A DNA stretch of 49,685 bases from Cytophagales bacterium (lineage in GTDB: Bacteria > Bacteroidota > Bacteroidia > Cytophagales > Cyclobacteriaceae), in contig SXYU01000093.1 in NCBI GenBank assembly GCA_005788235.1, positions 1-49,685 of the forward strand. The letters run 5' to 3'. The notes below the pieces were generated by a model. That model did not search any database, was not told the origin of the DNA, and was given only the letters and a program-made list of their open reading frames with translations. Positions within the stretch are counted from its first letter, which is position 1; each line of letters begins with the position of its first letter. Of this stretch, positions 8,251-17,103 are shown piece after piece. The position numbers were made by a program, and so were the translations under genes.

Positions 8251-9010
8251 TTTGTTGAGTCAAAAATACAAAATCAGCCACATCCAATTGCTCTGCACGC
8301 TTATCTAAAAGGGGATGTGTTTTGAATTCTTCCGCAAGTTGGAATGATTTTAGGGAATTTCGAAGTGTTTTCCGTCGATTTCCAAAACCTCCCTTAACCA
8401 CCTGAAAGAAAAGTTTCTCATTGCAATCCAGTTGCTGTACTTGATTTCTTTTGAGACGGATGACTCCGGAATTTACTTTTGGTGGAGGATTAAACACTCC
8501 TGGAGGTACCGAAAATAGGTATTCAATGTCGTACCAAGCCTGAAGCAAAACCGAAAGAATGCCATATTCTTTACTTCCTTTTGGTGAGGCAATTCGTCGC
8601 GCTACTTCTTTTTGGAGCATACAAACTATCTCTGTCACCTGATTTTTGTGTTCTAAAACTTTAAAGAAAATTTGAGAGGAAATATTGTAAGGAAAATTAC
8701 CGACTACTGCAATCGGAGTTTGAAAAGCAGTAGACAAATCAAACTTTAAGAAATCTCCTTCTAAAATCCGGTCATTTAGGCTTGGGTACTTTTGACGCAA
8801 GTAGGCAATACTCTCCCGATCAATCTCAATCAGGTGAACTTCCAAGTTGCCCTTTACCAAAAAATCAGTGAGCACCCCCATTCCTGGCCCTATTTCCAAT
8901 ACCTGAGTGACGCCCATGTGGCCCTCAACTGCCTCAGCAATTCGTGCTGCGATGCTCAGATCAATCAAAAAATGCTGACCAAGATGCTTTTTAGGTTTGA
9001 CCTTTTCCAT
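8225..9010 (-). CDS. rsmA: 16S rRNA adenine dimethyltransferase RsmA/KsgA
   Basis: 261 residues. The protein starts with KKHLGQHFL, has the SAM-binding EIGPGMGVLT at about 39-48, and the catalytic NFPY at 105-108, all diagnostic of the KsgA/Dim1 family. It dimethylates two adjacent adenines in helix 45 of 16S rRNA late in small-subunit assembly. It is the first gene of an operon with mgtE and a dehydrogenase; rsmA-mgtE pairing is something I recall from other Bacteroidota. A possible -7 element sits 38 bp upstream. Confidence 0.96.
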   Translation of the reverse strand: MEKVKPKKHLGQHFLIDLSIAARIAEAVEGHMGVTQVLEIGPGMGVLTDFLVKGNLEVHLIEIDRESIAYLRQKYPSLNDRILEGDFLKFDLSTAFQTPIAVVGNFPYNISSQIFFKVLEHKNQVTEIVCMLQKEVARRIASPKGSKEYGILSVLLQAWYDIEYLFSVPPGVFNPPPKVNSGVIRLKRNQVQQLDCNEKLFFQVVKGGFGNRRKTLRNSLKSFQLAEEFKTHPLLDKRAEQLDVADFVFLTQQIEKGRGAN

Positions 9011-9047
9011 CGTAACCCTCTGGTTTTTTTTTTGTAAATTGCCAACT

Positions 9048-9055
9048 CAAAATTA
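9048..9055 (-). promoter_or_regulatory. Possible -7 promoter element for rsmA operon
   Basis: TAATTTTG on the minus strand matches TAnnTTTG. It would start transcription near 9041, about 30 nt before rsmA. No TTG is seen at the expected upstream position. Confidence 0.35.
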
Positions 9056-9113
9056 AGGGATTATTACCAGATGGTACGGAAATTTGTTTCGTGCCTCTGC
9101 ATTACTTAACGCC

Positions 9114-10130
9114 ATGCAAATAAAGAAACATAAACCCATCCTTGGAATTAGTATCGGAGATATCAATGGGATTGGACCAGAGGTAATCCTCAAATCACTC
9201 GCTGATTCACGCGTTTTTGGCAATTTTACTCCTTTGATTTATGGGCATGTCAAAGCCTTGTCCCACTATAAAAAATTATTGAACCTCGAAGAATTTTACT
9301 TTACCCAGGTTCGAAGTCATGAGGAAATCCAACACCGAAAAGTGAATGTCATCAACTGCCTAGAGGAATGTCCTGAAGTGATTCCAGGGGTAGAAACGCA
9401 GGAGGCAGGAAAACTTGCACTTACCTCATTTGCAGCTGCAGTGGAGGATTTAAAATCTGGAAAAATTCAGGGATTAGTTACCGCTCCACTTTCAAAAAGC
9501 AATATCAACTCCGAGGCAGTTCCTTTTGTGGGACATACCGAATACCTAATCGAAGCCACCGGGAGTAAATCAGGGTTGATGATGCTGGTAGGTGAAGATC
9601 TGAGGGTAGGTTTAGTTACGGGCCATATTCCCCTATCGCAAGTTGCTGCTGCTGTCACCAAAGAAAAAGTAATCGAGAAAACAAAAGTTTTCATCGAGAG
9701 CTTGGTGCAGGATTTTGGTATTAATAAACCAAAAATTGCCATTCTAGGCTTAAACCCACATGCAGGAGAAGATGGGTTATTGGGTTCAGAGGAAGAAACT
9801 ATCCTCAAGCCCGCCATTCAAGAATTAAAAGATGCCAAGCATTACGTTTTTGGCCCCTACCCCGCAGATGGCTTTTTTGGCATGATGCACCAGCAAAAGT
9901 TTGATGGCGTTCTCGCACTTTACCATGACCAGGGACTTATCCCTTTCAAATCCATTGCATTCAGTAGCGGAGTCAACTTCACTGCAGGACTTTCAGTGGT
10001 GCGAACTTCTCCAGATCATGGCACAGCCTATGCGATTGCCGGAAAAAATGTTGCGGATTGTTCCTCCATGAGAGCCGCATTATTCCTTGCATCTGATATT
10101 GTCGAACGGCATTCACCAAGCACAGAATAG
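9114..10130 (+). CDS. pdxA: 4-hydroxythreonine-4-phosphate dehydrogenase PdxA
   Basis: 338 residues from the ATG at 9114; the frame is open back to a TTG at 9084, but homologues begin close to the KPILGISIGDINGIGPEV strand. The metal-ligand histidines are in FVGHTEYL, LGLNPHAGEDG and ALYHDQGLIPFK, as in PdxA. The enzyme oxidises 4-phosphohydroxy-L-threonine in the deoxyxylulose 5-phosphate-dependent pathway to pyridoxal phosphate. It is divergent from rsmA, recalling the pdxA-ksgA association in other bacteria, although there the two genes are in the same direction. Confidence 0.94.
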   Translation: MQIKKHKPILGISIGDINGIGPEVILKSLADSRVFGNFTPLIYGHVKALSHYKKLLNLEEFYFTQVRSHEEIQHRKVNVINCLEECPEVIPGVETQEAGKLALTSFAAAVEDLKSGKIQGLVTAPLSKSNINSEAVPFVGHTEYLIEATGSKSGLMMLVGEDLRVGLVTGHIPLSQVAAAVTKEKVIEKTKVFIESLVQDFGINKPKIAILGLNPHAGEDGLLGSEEETILKPAIQELKDAKHYVFGPYPADGFFGMMHQQKFDGVLALYHDQGLIPFKSIAFSSGVNFTAGLSVVRTSPDHGTAYAIAGKNVADCSSMRAALFLASDIVERHSPSTE

Positions 10131-10204
10131 CGTTAAAAAGTAAAAAAGATCAATGAAGCCGAATTATATTTTAATTTCTGTTTCACTGATGATAAATTAT
10201 TACC

Positions 10205-10212
10205 TAAATTTG
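10205..10212 (+). promoter_or_regulatory. Possible -7 promoter element for DUF177-rpmF
   Basis: TAAATTTG matches TAnnTTTG and lies 26 bp upstream of the GTG start of the DUF177 gene. The -33 position reads TTTC instead of TTTG. Confidence 0.45.
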
Positions 10213-10237
10213 CGGACTTAATTCGAAAGGAAGTAAC

Positions 10238-10798
10238 GTGAAGTTTTGGAAAACCTTTGATATTGAAGTCATTAAATATAAGGAAGGGCTACACGAAATA
10301 GACTTCCCTATTGGAGATGCTTTCTTTCAGCAGGTGGAGGAAAACGATCTTTTGGAAAAAGGAAACTTAACCGCAAGGGTTAAGATAGACAAAGGTGCAA
10401 ACTTGATTGAACTCACTTTTCACATCGTTGGAAAGTTGGAGTTGGTTTGTGACAGAAGTCTTGAAACATTTGAACATCCCTTGGATTTCACTGAAAAGAT
10501 GATCTACAAGTATGGGTCAGAAGTAAAAGAAATAGACGAAAGCGTCATGATGATTACAAGGGACACCCCTTCCATCAATGTAGCGCAACTCATCTACGAA
10601 TTTATTCTACTGGCCTTACCCTTAAAAAAAATTCATCCCGATTACAAGAATGAATTGGATGAAGAGGACAATGAATTGGAAGGTGGATTCGTGTATTTGG
10701 ACGAGGCATTTACTGAAGATTCAGCAGAAGAAAAAGAGTCAACTACACCTGTTGATCCCCGTTGGGAGAAACTTGGAAAATTAAAAAATAAAGAATAA
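10238..10798 (+). CDS. YceD/DUF177 family protein
   Basis: 186 residues from a GTG start that has AAAGGAAG just upstream, one of the few purine-rich ribosome-binding sequences in this window. The central part (about 55-130), with LELVCDRSLETFEHPLDF, corresponds to the DUF177 core in which paired Cys residues are often seen; here only one Cys is visible. The C-terminus is very acidic, then ends in PRWEKLGKLK. DUF177 genes almost always precede rpmF and are linked to 23S rRNA accumulation in plants and bacteria. That arrangement is kept here, with rpmF 18 bp downstream. Confidence 0.9.
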   Translation: MKFWKTFDIEVIKYKEGLHEIDFPIGDAFFQQVEENDLLEKGNLTARVKIDKGANLIELTFHIVGKLELVCDRSLETFEHPLDFTEKMIYKYGSEVKEIDESVMMITRDTPSINVAQLIYEFILLALPLKKIHPDYKNELDEEDNELEGGFVYLDEAFTEDSAEEKESTTPVDPRWEKLGKLKNKE

Positions 10799-10816
10799 CC
10801 ATAAATCACGCATAAA

Positions 10817-11008
10817 ATGGCACATCCTAAACGCAAAATTTCGAAAACCAGAAGAGATAAAAGAAGAACGCATTACAAGCTGGAGGCTCCTGGATTAGCA
10901 AAATGTCCTACAACTGGCGAAATGCACCTACCTCACAGAGCATTCTGGTTGGATGGCAAACTTTACTACAAGGGACAAGTAATCATCGAAAAAGAGATGA
11001 AGGCTTAA
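10817..11008 (+). CDS. rpmF: 50S ribosomal protein L32
   Basis: 63 residues, beginning [20 protein letters not shown], the standard L32 N-terminus. A second half with [15 protein letters not shown] follows. Only one Cys is present, so this is a form without a complete zinc-binding four-Cys set. L32 is a small protein of the large ribosomal subunit. It is co-transcribed with DUF177 and followed by a clear terminator at 11029-11066. Confidence 0.97.
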   Translation: MAHPKRKISKTRRDKRRTHYKLEAPGLAKCPTTGEMHLPHRAFWLDGKLYYKGQVIIEKEMKA

Positions 11009-11028
11009 TTTCCCTCAATAGATAATTT

Positions 11029-11066
11029 ATTCCACTCCCAAAAGGGGTGGAATTTTCATTTTTATA
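11029..11066 (+). terminator. Intrinsic terminator after rpmF
   Basis: ATTCCACTCCC, an AAAA loop and GGGGTGGAAT form a 9-10 bp stem, followed by TTTTCATTTTTAT. It starts about 20 bp after the rpmF stop and should separate DUF177-rpmF from the fabH operon. Confidence 0.85.
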
Positions 11067-11085
11067 AAACACAAGGAAGCTGATT

Positions 11086-11140
11086 CACAAGGCCTTAACG
11101 CTATTAAAATCGAAGGCTTTGGCGTTCAGAAGGCATTGTG
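11086..11140 (+). repeat. Imperfect inverted repeat at the fabH promoter
   Basis: The left arm CACAAGGCCTTAACGC (11086-11101) pairs with 11122-11140, with one mismatch and a 3-nt bulge, giving 15 matched pairs around a 20-nt spacer. The right arm fills the space between the -33 and -7 elements of the predicted fabH promoter. It could be an operator, or, if read from rpmF, a second hairpin terminator followed by TTATTTTT. Confidence 0.6.
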
Positions 11141-11149
11141 TTATTTTTG
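11118..11149 (+). promoter_or_regulatory. Promoter of fabH-efp-accB-accC
   Basis: TTTG (11118-11121), a 20-bp spacer and TATTTTTG (11142-11149) match the Bacteroidota promoter consensus. The predicted start is near 11156, leaving a leader of about 70 nt before fabH. Confidence 0.65.
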
Positions 11150-11224
11150 AACCCGCTGACTACCCATACCCCTTGACTTTTTCTAGGAATTGGTTAGAAA
11201 GAAAAAAGAACTGAATCCGATACG

Positions 11225-12223
11225 ATGGATAAATTAAGAGCAATGGTCACTGGGATTCACGGATATGTTCCTGAGTACCGGCTTACAAACAAAGAATTGG
11301 AATCTCTAGTGGATACCAATGACGAGTGGATTTTGTCCAGAACAGGCATCAAAGAGCGAAGAATCTTAAAGGGCGAAAATCAAGGAACCTCAGTACTTGG
11401 CATCGAAGCAGTCAAAGGTTTGCTGGAAAAAACAGGAACCGACCCGCTGGAAATTGAGCTGATCATCTGCGCCACCGTGACCCCGGATATGCCTTTCCCT
11501 GCCACTGCAAACATAATTGCGGATAAAGTAGGTGCAAAAAATTCCTTTTCCTTCGATATTGGAGCCGCCTGTTCAGGCTTTCTTTATGCATTACAGCTCG
11601 GAGCTCAATTTATTCAGGCCGGAACCCACAAAAAAATTGTGGTGGTTGGTGCAGATAAAATGTCATCGATTGTGGATTACCAAGACCGCACCACTTGCAT
11701 TCTATTTGGGGATGGAGCGGGCGCTGTCCTTCTAGAGCCTACCACCGAAAACCTAGGAATTGTAGATGCCATTTTGAAAGCTGATGGGTCTGGAGAAAAT
11801 TTCCTTCACATGAAAGCTGGGGGAAGCCGCAAGCCAGCAACCTTGGAAACTGTTGCAAATCGAGAGCATTTCGCTTACCAAGAGGGAACTAGTGTTTTCA
11901 AATTTGCGGTAACCAACATGGCGGATGTGAGCGCCGAGGTAATGGAAAGAAACGGCCTCACTGGAGACGATATCGCTTGGTTGGTGCCGCACCAAGCCAA
12001 CAAGCGTATTATCGATGCCACTGCCAACCGAATGGCTGTAGGACCTGAAAAGGTTATGATGAACATTGAGCGCTACGGCAATACCACCGCAGCGACTATT
12101 CCACTATGCCTTTGGGAATACGAGAACCAATTGAAAAAGGGAGATAACCTTATTCTTGCTGCCTTTGGTGGCGGATTTACCTGGGGAGCTATTTACATGA
12201 AATGGGCCCTGGATCCGAAATAA
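11225..12223 (+). CDS. fabH: Beta-ketoacyl-ACP synthase III
   Basis: 332 residues with the thiolase fold and the FabH Cys-His-Asn triad: Cys116 in GAACSGFL, His256 in VPHQANKR and Asn286 in RYGNTTAA. FabH condenses acetyl-CoA or branched acyl-CoA with malonyl-ACP to start fatty acid synthesis, so it sets the straight versus branched fatty acid balance typical of Bacteroidota. It heads a run with efp, accB and accC. The plsX gene often found between rpmF and fabH in other bacteria is not present in the 216-bp gap. Confidence 0.96.
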   Translation: MDKLRAMVTGIHGYVPEYRLTNKELESLVDTNDEWILSRTGIKERRILKGENQGTSVLGIEAVKGLLEKTGTDPLEIELIICATVTPDMPFPATANIIADKVGAKNSFSFDIGAACSGFLYALQLGAQFIQAGTHKKIVVVGADKMSSIVDYQDRTTCILFGDGAGAVLLEPTTENLGIVDAILKADGSGENFLHMKAGGSRKPATLETVANREHFAYQEGTSVFKFAVTNMADVSAEVMERNGLTGDDIAWLVPHQANKRIIDATANRMAVGPEKVMMNIERYGNTTAATIPLCLWEYENQLKKGDNLILAAFGGGFTWGAIYMKWALDPK

Positions 12224-12244
12224 TTTATTTGACAAACTAAAAAT

Positions 12245-12808
12245 ATGGCAAGTACTGCAGATTTTAAAAATGGGCTTTGTCTCGAAATGAACAACGACAT
12301 CTTCACGATTGTTGAATTTCAACATGTGAAACCTGGAAAAGGGGCTGCCTTTGTCCGCACCAAGTTGAAGAGCTTACGAAGTGGAAAGACCCTAGAAAAG
12401 ACATTCAATGCCGGAGAAAAAGTCACCACTGCACGCGTTGAAAAAAGAGGCCATCAGTTTCTTTACAAAGATGATCTTGGATACAACTTCATGGATACCA
12501 GCAATTATGAGCAAATTTCCCTTGAGGAACGCTTAATTGAACGCCCCAACCTGCTGAAAGATGGCCAACTTGTGGATATTTTAGTACATGCCGAGCATGA
12601 AACTCCACTATCTGTAGAACTTCCTCCCTTCGTAGAATTGATGATCACCTACACTGAGCCTGGAATAAAAGGAGATACTGCCACGAATGCCCTAAAGCAA
12701 GCAACAGTAGAAACAGGTGCAATTATTATGGTGCCACTCTTTGTAGAGCAGGATACCATGATTAAGGTAGATACCCGAGATGGATCTTACTCAGAAAGAG
12801 TTAAATAA
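12245..12808 (+). CDS. efp: Elongation factor P
   Basis: 187 residues, the standard EF-P length: an N-terminal KOW-like domain with VKPGKGAAFVRTKLKSL, then two OB folds ending in DTRDGSYSERVK. The tip loop contains the Lys of PGKGAAF where many bacteria carry a modification. EF-P relieves ribosome stalling at polyproline stretches. It starts 21 bp after fabH; the efp-accB-accC order is widespread in bacteria. Confidence 0.97.
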   Translation: MASTADFKNGLCLEMNNDIFTIVEFQHVKPGKGAAFVRTKLKSLRSGKTLEKTFNAGEKVTTARVEKRGHQFLYKDDLGYNFMDTSNYEQISLEERLIERPNLLKDGQLVDILVHAEHETPLSVELPPFVELMITYTEPGIKGDTATNALKQATVETGAIIMVPLFVEQDTMIKVDTRDGSYSERVK

Positions 12809-12903
12809 GTAGTTTAAATCTCTCGATTTATAGTAAATTACTCACCCTTTTCGAAATAGTTCAACCCTAAATGCTCCATAATATGGAACAAAAAAAGAAT
12901 ACT

Positions 12904-13368
12904 ATGAAACCTAAAGAAATCCAAGATTTAATTGATTATATCTCCAATACTGGACTTGCAGAAGTAAAAATCAAGACCGAGGAGTTTGAACTTTCCGTAA
13001 AAAAATATGCAGATGGTGCAACTTCAGCACCTACAACTCAATTTATCGCAGCACCAGCTGCAGTACCTGCGCCTGCCCCAGCGGCAGCTACTCCCGCTGC
13101 GCCAAGCCCTGCACCTAGTTCAAATTTAGTAGAGATTAAATCTCCAATGATTGGTACTTTTTATCTATCCGCCAATCCTGATTCTGCTCCTTTTGTTACA
13201 GAAGGAGGATCAATCAGCGCAGGAAAAACAGTCTGCATCATCGAAGCGATGAAGCTGTTTAATGAAATTGAGGCAGAGATCTCTGGCAAGATTGTCAAAA
13301 TTCTTGTGGCCAACGCCAGCCCTGTAGAATACGACCAACCCCTTTTCTTGGTAGATCCAGCAGGTTGA
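12904..13368 (+). CDS. accB: Biotin carboxyl carrier protein of acetyl-CoA carboxylase
   Basis: 154 residues from the ATG at 12904, chosen because homologues begin [11 protein letters not shown]; in-frame ATGs also exist at 12871 and 12883. An N-terminal AccB-specific region (1-40) is followed by an Ala/Pro-rich flexible linker (about 45-75) and a C-terminal biotinyl domain in which [12 protein letters not shown] carries the biotinylated Lys. It carries carboxybiotin between AccC and the carboxyltransferase to make malonyl-CoA. It is followed by accC after 24 bp. Confidence 0.95.
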   Translation: MKPKEIQDLIDYISNTGLAEVKIKTEEFELSVKKYADGATSAPTTQFIAAPAAVPAPAPAAATPAAPSPAPSSNLVEIKSPMIGTFYLSANPDSAPFVTEGGSISAGKTVCIIEAMKLFNEIEAEISGKIVKILVANASPVEYDQPLFLVDPAG

Positions 13369-13392
13369 TTTTTGTACTAAATCAAAACAAAC

Positions 13393-14742
13393 GTGTTTAA
13401 AAAAATATTAATTGCCAACCGTGGCGAAATTGCCCTCCGGGTAATTCGTACCTGTAAGGAGATGGGTATCAAAACTGTAGCCGTCTATTCTAAAGCGGAT
13501 AAAGACAGTCTTCACGTTCGATTTGCAGATGAAGCAGTTTGTATTGGACCTGCGCCAAGCCGTGAGTCCTACTTGAATATTCCTAGCATCATTGCGGCAG
13601 CTGAGATCACCAATGCGGACGCCATCCATCCTGGATATGGCTTCTTATCCGAAAACGCAGAGTTTTCAAAAGTTTGCGAGGAATATGGCATCAAGTTTAT
13701 CGGGGCCTCTCCAGACATGATTGCGAAAATGGGAGATAAAGCAACTGCTAAGGCTACCATGAGAGCAGCAGGAGTCCCAACCATTCCAGGTTCAGAAGGC
13801 TTGCTTGACTCCATCGAAGAGGGTTTAGTCATCGCCAAGGAGATGGGCTACCCCGTGATCCTAAAAGCCACTGCTGGTGGAGGAGGTAAAGGAATGCGCA
13901 TCGTAAGAGAAGACAGTGAATTCAAGAAAGCTTGGGATGATGCCAAAATGGAATCTGGTGCTTCTTTTGGCAACGATGGACTGTATTTGGAAAAGTTTGT
14001 TGAAGAACCGCGACACATTGAAATTCAAATTGTTGGTGATAGAACAGGTAAAGCTTGCCACCTATCGGAGCGTGACTGCTCTATCCAACGAAGACACCAA
14101 AAGCTTGTGGAAGAAACTCCCTCTCCATTTATTACAGATGAACTTCGAGATGCTATGGGCAAAGCTGCCATCAAAGGAGCAGAAGCCATTGGCTATGAAG
14201 GAGCAGGCACCATCGAGTTTTTGGTCGACAAAAACCGAAATTTCTATTTTATGGAGATGAATACCCGGATTCAGGTAGAGCATCCCATCACTGAAGAAGT
14301 AACCGACTTTGACCTTATCAAAGAACAAATAAAAGTAGCCGCAGGAGAGACTATTTCTGGTAGAAATTACTACCCAAAGTTATTTGCCATGGAATGTCGT
14401 ATCAATGCAGAAGATCCATCCAATGGCTTCCGACCTAGTCCTGGTAAAATTCTGAATTTGCATATCCCTGGAGGCCGAGGTGTACGGGTAGATTCGCATG
14501 TTTATGCCGGATATATCATCCCTCCCAATTACGATTCCATGATCGCCAAGCTTATCGTGAGCGGGCAAACAAGGGAAGAAGTAATTGTTCGAATGAAGCG
14601 TGCCTTGGAGGAATTTGTGATTGATGGCATCAAAACCACCATTCCCTTCCATATCGCTTTGTTAGAAAATGAAGAATTCAAGGCAGGTAACTTCACTACC
14701 AAGTTTCTTGAATCCTTCGATTTTTCGGCGATCAAAAAATAA
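13393..14742 (+). CDS. accC: Acetyl-CoA carboxylase biotin carboxylase subunit
   Basis: 449 residues from a GTG start directly before [18 protein letters not shown], the family N-terminus. The ATP-grasp domain has the glycine-rich loop [10 protein letters not shown], the catalytic [15 protein letters not shown] segment and the C-terminal barrel typical of biotin carboxylase. The enzyme carboxylates biotin on AccB using ATP and bicarbonate. It is the last gene of the fabH operon and is closed by a two-way terminator before the convergent pyk. Confidence 0.97.
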   Translation: MFKKILIANRGEIALRVIRTCKEMGIKTVAVYSKADKDSLHVRFADEAVCIGPAPSRESYLNIPSIIAAAEITNADAIHPGYGFLSENAEFSKVCEEYGIKFIGASPDMIAKMGDKATAKATMRAAGVPTIPGSEGLLDSIEEGLVIAKEMGYPVILKATAGGGGKGMRIVREDSEFKKAWDDAKMESGASFGNDGLYLEKFVEEPRHIEIQIVGDRTGKACHLSERDCSIQRRHQKLVEETPSPFITDELRDAMGKAAIKGAEAIGYEGAGTIEFLVDKNRNFYFMEMNTRIQVEHPITEEVTDFDLIKEQIKVAAGETISGRNYYPKLFAMECRINAEDPSNGFRPSPGKILNLHIPGGRGVRVDSHVYAGYIIPPNYDSMIAKLIVSGQTREEVIVRMKRALEEFVIDGIKTTIPFHIALLENEEFKAGNFTTKFLESFDFSAIKK

Positions 14743-14767
14743 AAAATTCAATTCTTGAAATTCGATT

Positions 14768-14802
14768 AAAAAAAAGGAGAAACTGAAATTTCTCCTTTTT
14801 TT
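14768..14802. terminator. Bidirectional terminator between accC and pyk
   Basis: GGAGAAA (14776-14782), a 6-nt loop and TTTCTCC (14789-14795) form a stem flanked by eight A residues on one side and seven T residues on the other. It therefore works as a U-tract terminator on both strands, fitting the convergent genes. Confidence 0.9.
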
Positions 14803-14828
14803 GTTCTATCCCAGAAAGCGGGGAGAAA

Positions 14829-16259
14829 TTAGCTTACCACATGTAATTTCAACATGTTTGTTTTCCCTTTTTCGCTTAATGGCATACTTCCTGTGTTCAC
14901 AATTACTTCTCCGGTATGAACTTGTCCATCTCGCTTCAAGATGGCCTCAATATCCGCAAACACCCCATCTGTAGAAGCCTGTCCTTCGTAATAATACACC
15001 CGAACTCCCCAAACGAGAGACAATTGGGTCAAAAGTTTCTGATTTCTTGTAAATATAAAAATAGTTGAAAGTGGACGGTGGGAAGCCAAACGGAATCCGG
15101 TAAACCCTGAAGAAGTAAGGCCTACAATGGCTTTTGCTTTCACATTTCTGGAGAGTCTAGCTGCCATCAGAATTAAGTTATTGCTCAAAAAGGTAGCCTC
15201 CTCCTCAGGTATTTTATACAGGTTGTGGTATACCTCTGCATTTTCTTCCAAATAGGTAATGATGCTGGTCATCGCCTTCACAGCATTAATTGGATACTTC
15301 CCAGAGGCAGTTTCAGCTGAAAGCATCACCGCGTCAGCTCCATCCAATACCGCGTTGGCCACATCGTTGGTTTCTGCACGAGTAGGACGAGGATTTTGAA
15401 TCATACTTTCCATCATTTGAGTAGCAATGATCACTGGCTTGCAGGCCAGCTTGCATTTTTCCACCATCTTCTTTTGCCAAAGAGGTACAATTTCCATGGG
15501 TACTTCTACTCCTAGGTCTCCGCGAGCAACCATGATTGCATCAGTAGCTTCAATGATGGCATCAATATTTTCGAGTGCTTCCGGCTTTTCAATTTTGGCA
15601 ACGATTTTACATTCTTTTCCTGCTTTTTTGATTCGCTCACGTAAATCTGTGATGTCCTCAGCTGAACGAACGAAAGACAGAGCAATCCAATCAACGTCAT
15701 TTGCCAATCCAAATTCTAGATCTTCAAGGTCCTTTTCAGTCAGAGAGGGCGCAGAAACCTTCGTATTCGGCAGATTGATTCCCTTTCTAGATTTCAAAAT
15801 GCCGCCATGGATTACTGTGCAATTCACATCTTTTCCATTGGTGCTATTGACCACCAATTCCAGATTTCCATCATCAATCAATATGTGTTCGCCTTCTTTC
15901 ACATCCTGAGGAAGATTCTTGTAGACAGTACTCACCAAGGAGGCTGTGCCAATCACTGGATCCGAGGTAATGGAGATTTTATCTCCTGAATTTATTTCAA
16001 CTCCGTTATTTTCAATTTCACCCACACGGATTTTTGGACCTTGAAGATCCTGAAGAATACCTAAATGGCAATTCAACTCTTGATTCACTTTTCGGATAGT
16101 CTCAAGCACTTCCTTGTGTACCTCGTGGGAACCATGGGAAAAATTAAGACGAAAGACATTTGCTCCAGCAAAGGCCAAGCTTTTGATCATTTCATAGGAA
16201 TTCGAAGCAGGGCCAATTGTGGCTAAAATTTTTGTCTTCTTAAAAGGTAAATGGGACAT
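14829..16259 (-). CDS. pyk: Pyruvate kinase
   Basis: 476 residues, a normal bacterial length. The TIM barrel shows FRLNFSHGSHEVH near the start and LQDLQGPKIRVG. The active-site signature IVAKIEKPEALENID supplies the catalytic Lys and metal ligands, and MVARGDLGVEVP follows. A C-terminal regulatory domain (about 350-476) completes it. It makes pyruvate and ATP from phosphoenolpyruvate. It lies 6 bp downstream of the IPExxxVDY gene and is probably co-transcribed with it. Confidence 0.97.
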   Translation of the reverse strand: MSHLPFKKTKILATIGPASNSYEMIKSLAFAGANVFRLNFSHGSHEVHKEVLETIRKVNQELNCHLGILQDLQGPKIRVGEIENNGVEINSGDKISITSDPVIGTASLVSTVYKNLPQDVKEGEHILIDDGNLELVVNSTNGKDVNCTVIHGGILKSRKGINLPNTKVSAPSLTEKDLEDLEFGLANDVDWIALSFVRSAEDITDLRERIKKAGKECKIVAKIEKPEALENIDAIIEATDAIMVARGDLGVEVPMEIVPLWQKKMVEKCKLACKPVIIATQMMESMIQNPRPTRAETNDVANAVLDGADAVMLSAETASGKYPINAVKAMTSIITYLEENAEVYHNLYKIPEEEATFLSNNLILMAARLSRNVKAKAIVGLTSSGFTGFRLASHRPLSTIFIFTRNQKLLTQLSLVWGVRVYYYEGQASTDGVFADIEAILKRDGQVHTGEVIVNTGSMPLSEKGKTNMLKLHVVS

Positions 16260-16265
16260 AAGGTA

Positions 16266-16694
16266 TTAATAGGTTAATAGGTTTTCTTTTGATTTCAGCT
16301 TGGAAATATCAATCCGTACAATGCTTTGAACCAAAGGATTTTGCGATAGCTTTTTCACAAAATTAATCAAATCCAGTTCTTCTGTTTCATCCTGAATCAA
16401 AAGGAAATAATCCAAGTTTTTAAGTTCAGGTATCAAATATGCAAGTTGCTGAGTGGAATTAATTGCCTTATTTTTTAGAAGCTGAATAAATCCGTGGGGC
16501 AAAGAAAGAAAATACTGTGCGATTTCTAACTTCTCAGAATTTAGAAACTCCAACTCCAAGTCATCCACTTTTACTAAATTAAGTTCCAATTCCTGGTTGA
16601 CTAGCCAAGCCATTCGATATTCTCGTATTGGAGATACGATTCCAAGCAACTCAAAGTCAAAAGCAGGTTCAATTTGGAGCTTGGCCTTCTTCAT
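16266..16694 (-). CDS. IPExxxVDY family protein
   Basis: 142 residues. It carries the family's namesake motif as IPELKNLDY (about residues 89-97), followed by a hydrophobic strand. The rest is a small alpha/beta protein with no signal peptide or membrane helix, so it is probably cytoplasmic. The family is restricted to Bacteroidota and has no known function. It sits directly upstream of pyk in the same direction, a neighbourhood I recall for this family, which suggests a link to glycolytic control or simply shared expression. Confidence 0.88.
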   Translation of the reverse strand: MKKAKLQIEPAFDFELLGIVSPIREYRMAWLVNQELELNLVKVDDLELEFLNSEKLEIAQYFLSLPHGFIQLLKNKAINSTQQLAYLIPELKNLDYFLLIQDETEELDLINFVKKLSQNPLVQSIVRIDISKLKSKENLLTY

Positions 16695-16716
16695 TCGGAA
16701 AGTTCAGTATAGAGGA

Positions 16717-16724
16717 CAAAAATA
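16717..16724 (-). promoter_or_regulatory. Probable -7 promoter element for IPExxxVDY-pyk
   Basis: TATTTTTG on the minus strand matches TAnnTTTG, 22 bp before the gene start. A CTTG occurs upstream, but with a short 15-bp spacing. Confidence 0.42.
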
Positions 16725-16783
16725 GAAATTAAAACGAAGCAAGGGCCATATTCGCAGGATGCAAAATTTACTTCCTCCATTTC

Positions 16784-16815
16784 TTTGTCAATTAGGCATT
16801 AAATATATTTCTTTG
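16784..16815 (+). promoter_or_regulatory. Promoter of the acpP-fabF-rnc-nadE-lgt run
   Basis: TTTG (16784-16787), a 20-bp spacer and TTTCTTTG (16808-16815) fit the Bacteroidota consensus, with one mismatch in the -7 element. The predicted start near 16822 leaves a leader of about 24 nt before acpP. Confidence 0.55.
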
Positions 16816-16845
16816 CGGAGAGTTATTAACTAAACTGATCACAAA

Positions 16846-17082
16846 ATGTCTGAAATTGCACAAAAAGTAAAGGCCATCATTGTTGACAAACTTGGCGTAG
16901 AAGAATCTGAAGTAACTATGGAAGCAAGCTTTACCAATGATCTTGGCGCTGATTCTTTGGATACTGTAGAATTGATTATGGAATTCGAAAAAGAATTCAA
17001 CATCTCAATTCCAGACGACCAAGCAGAACAAATCGGTACCGTAGGCGCTGCTGTAGCGTACCTTGAGGCCAACGTAAAATAA
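16846..17082 (+). CDS. acpP: Acyl carrier protein
   Basis: 78 residues, acidic, four-helix ACP. The phosphopantetheine attachment Ser is Ser37 in [13 protein letters not shown] carries growing acyl chains for the type II fatty acid synthase. It is followed 21 bp later by fabF, the usual pairing. It should be highly expressed, in keeping with a consensus-like promoter just upstream. Confidence 0.98.
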   Translation: MSEIAQKVKAIIVDKLGVEESEVTMEASFTNDLGADSLDTVELIMEFEKEFNISIPDDQAEQIGTVGAAVAYLEANVK

Positions 17083-17103
17083 AAATCCCTCAAATTCATT
17101 TCC

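Noticed and set aside
13916-14260. A 114-codon alternative frame within accC
   Set aside because: It overlaps a complete, motif-rich biotin carboxylase on the same strand and has no family features, so it is a shadow frame.
15427-15909. A 160-codon plus-strand frame opposite pyk
   Set aside because: It is antisense to the conserved pyruvate kinase core and is rich in Ser and Arg, as expected from reverse reading of a coding region.
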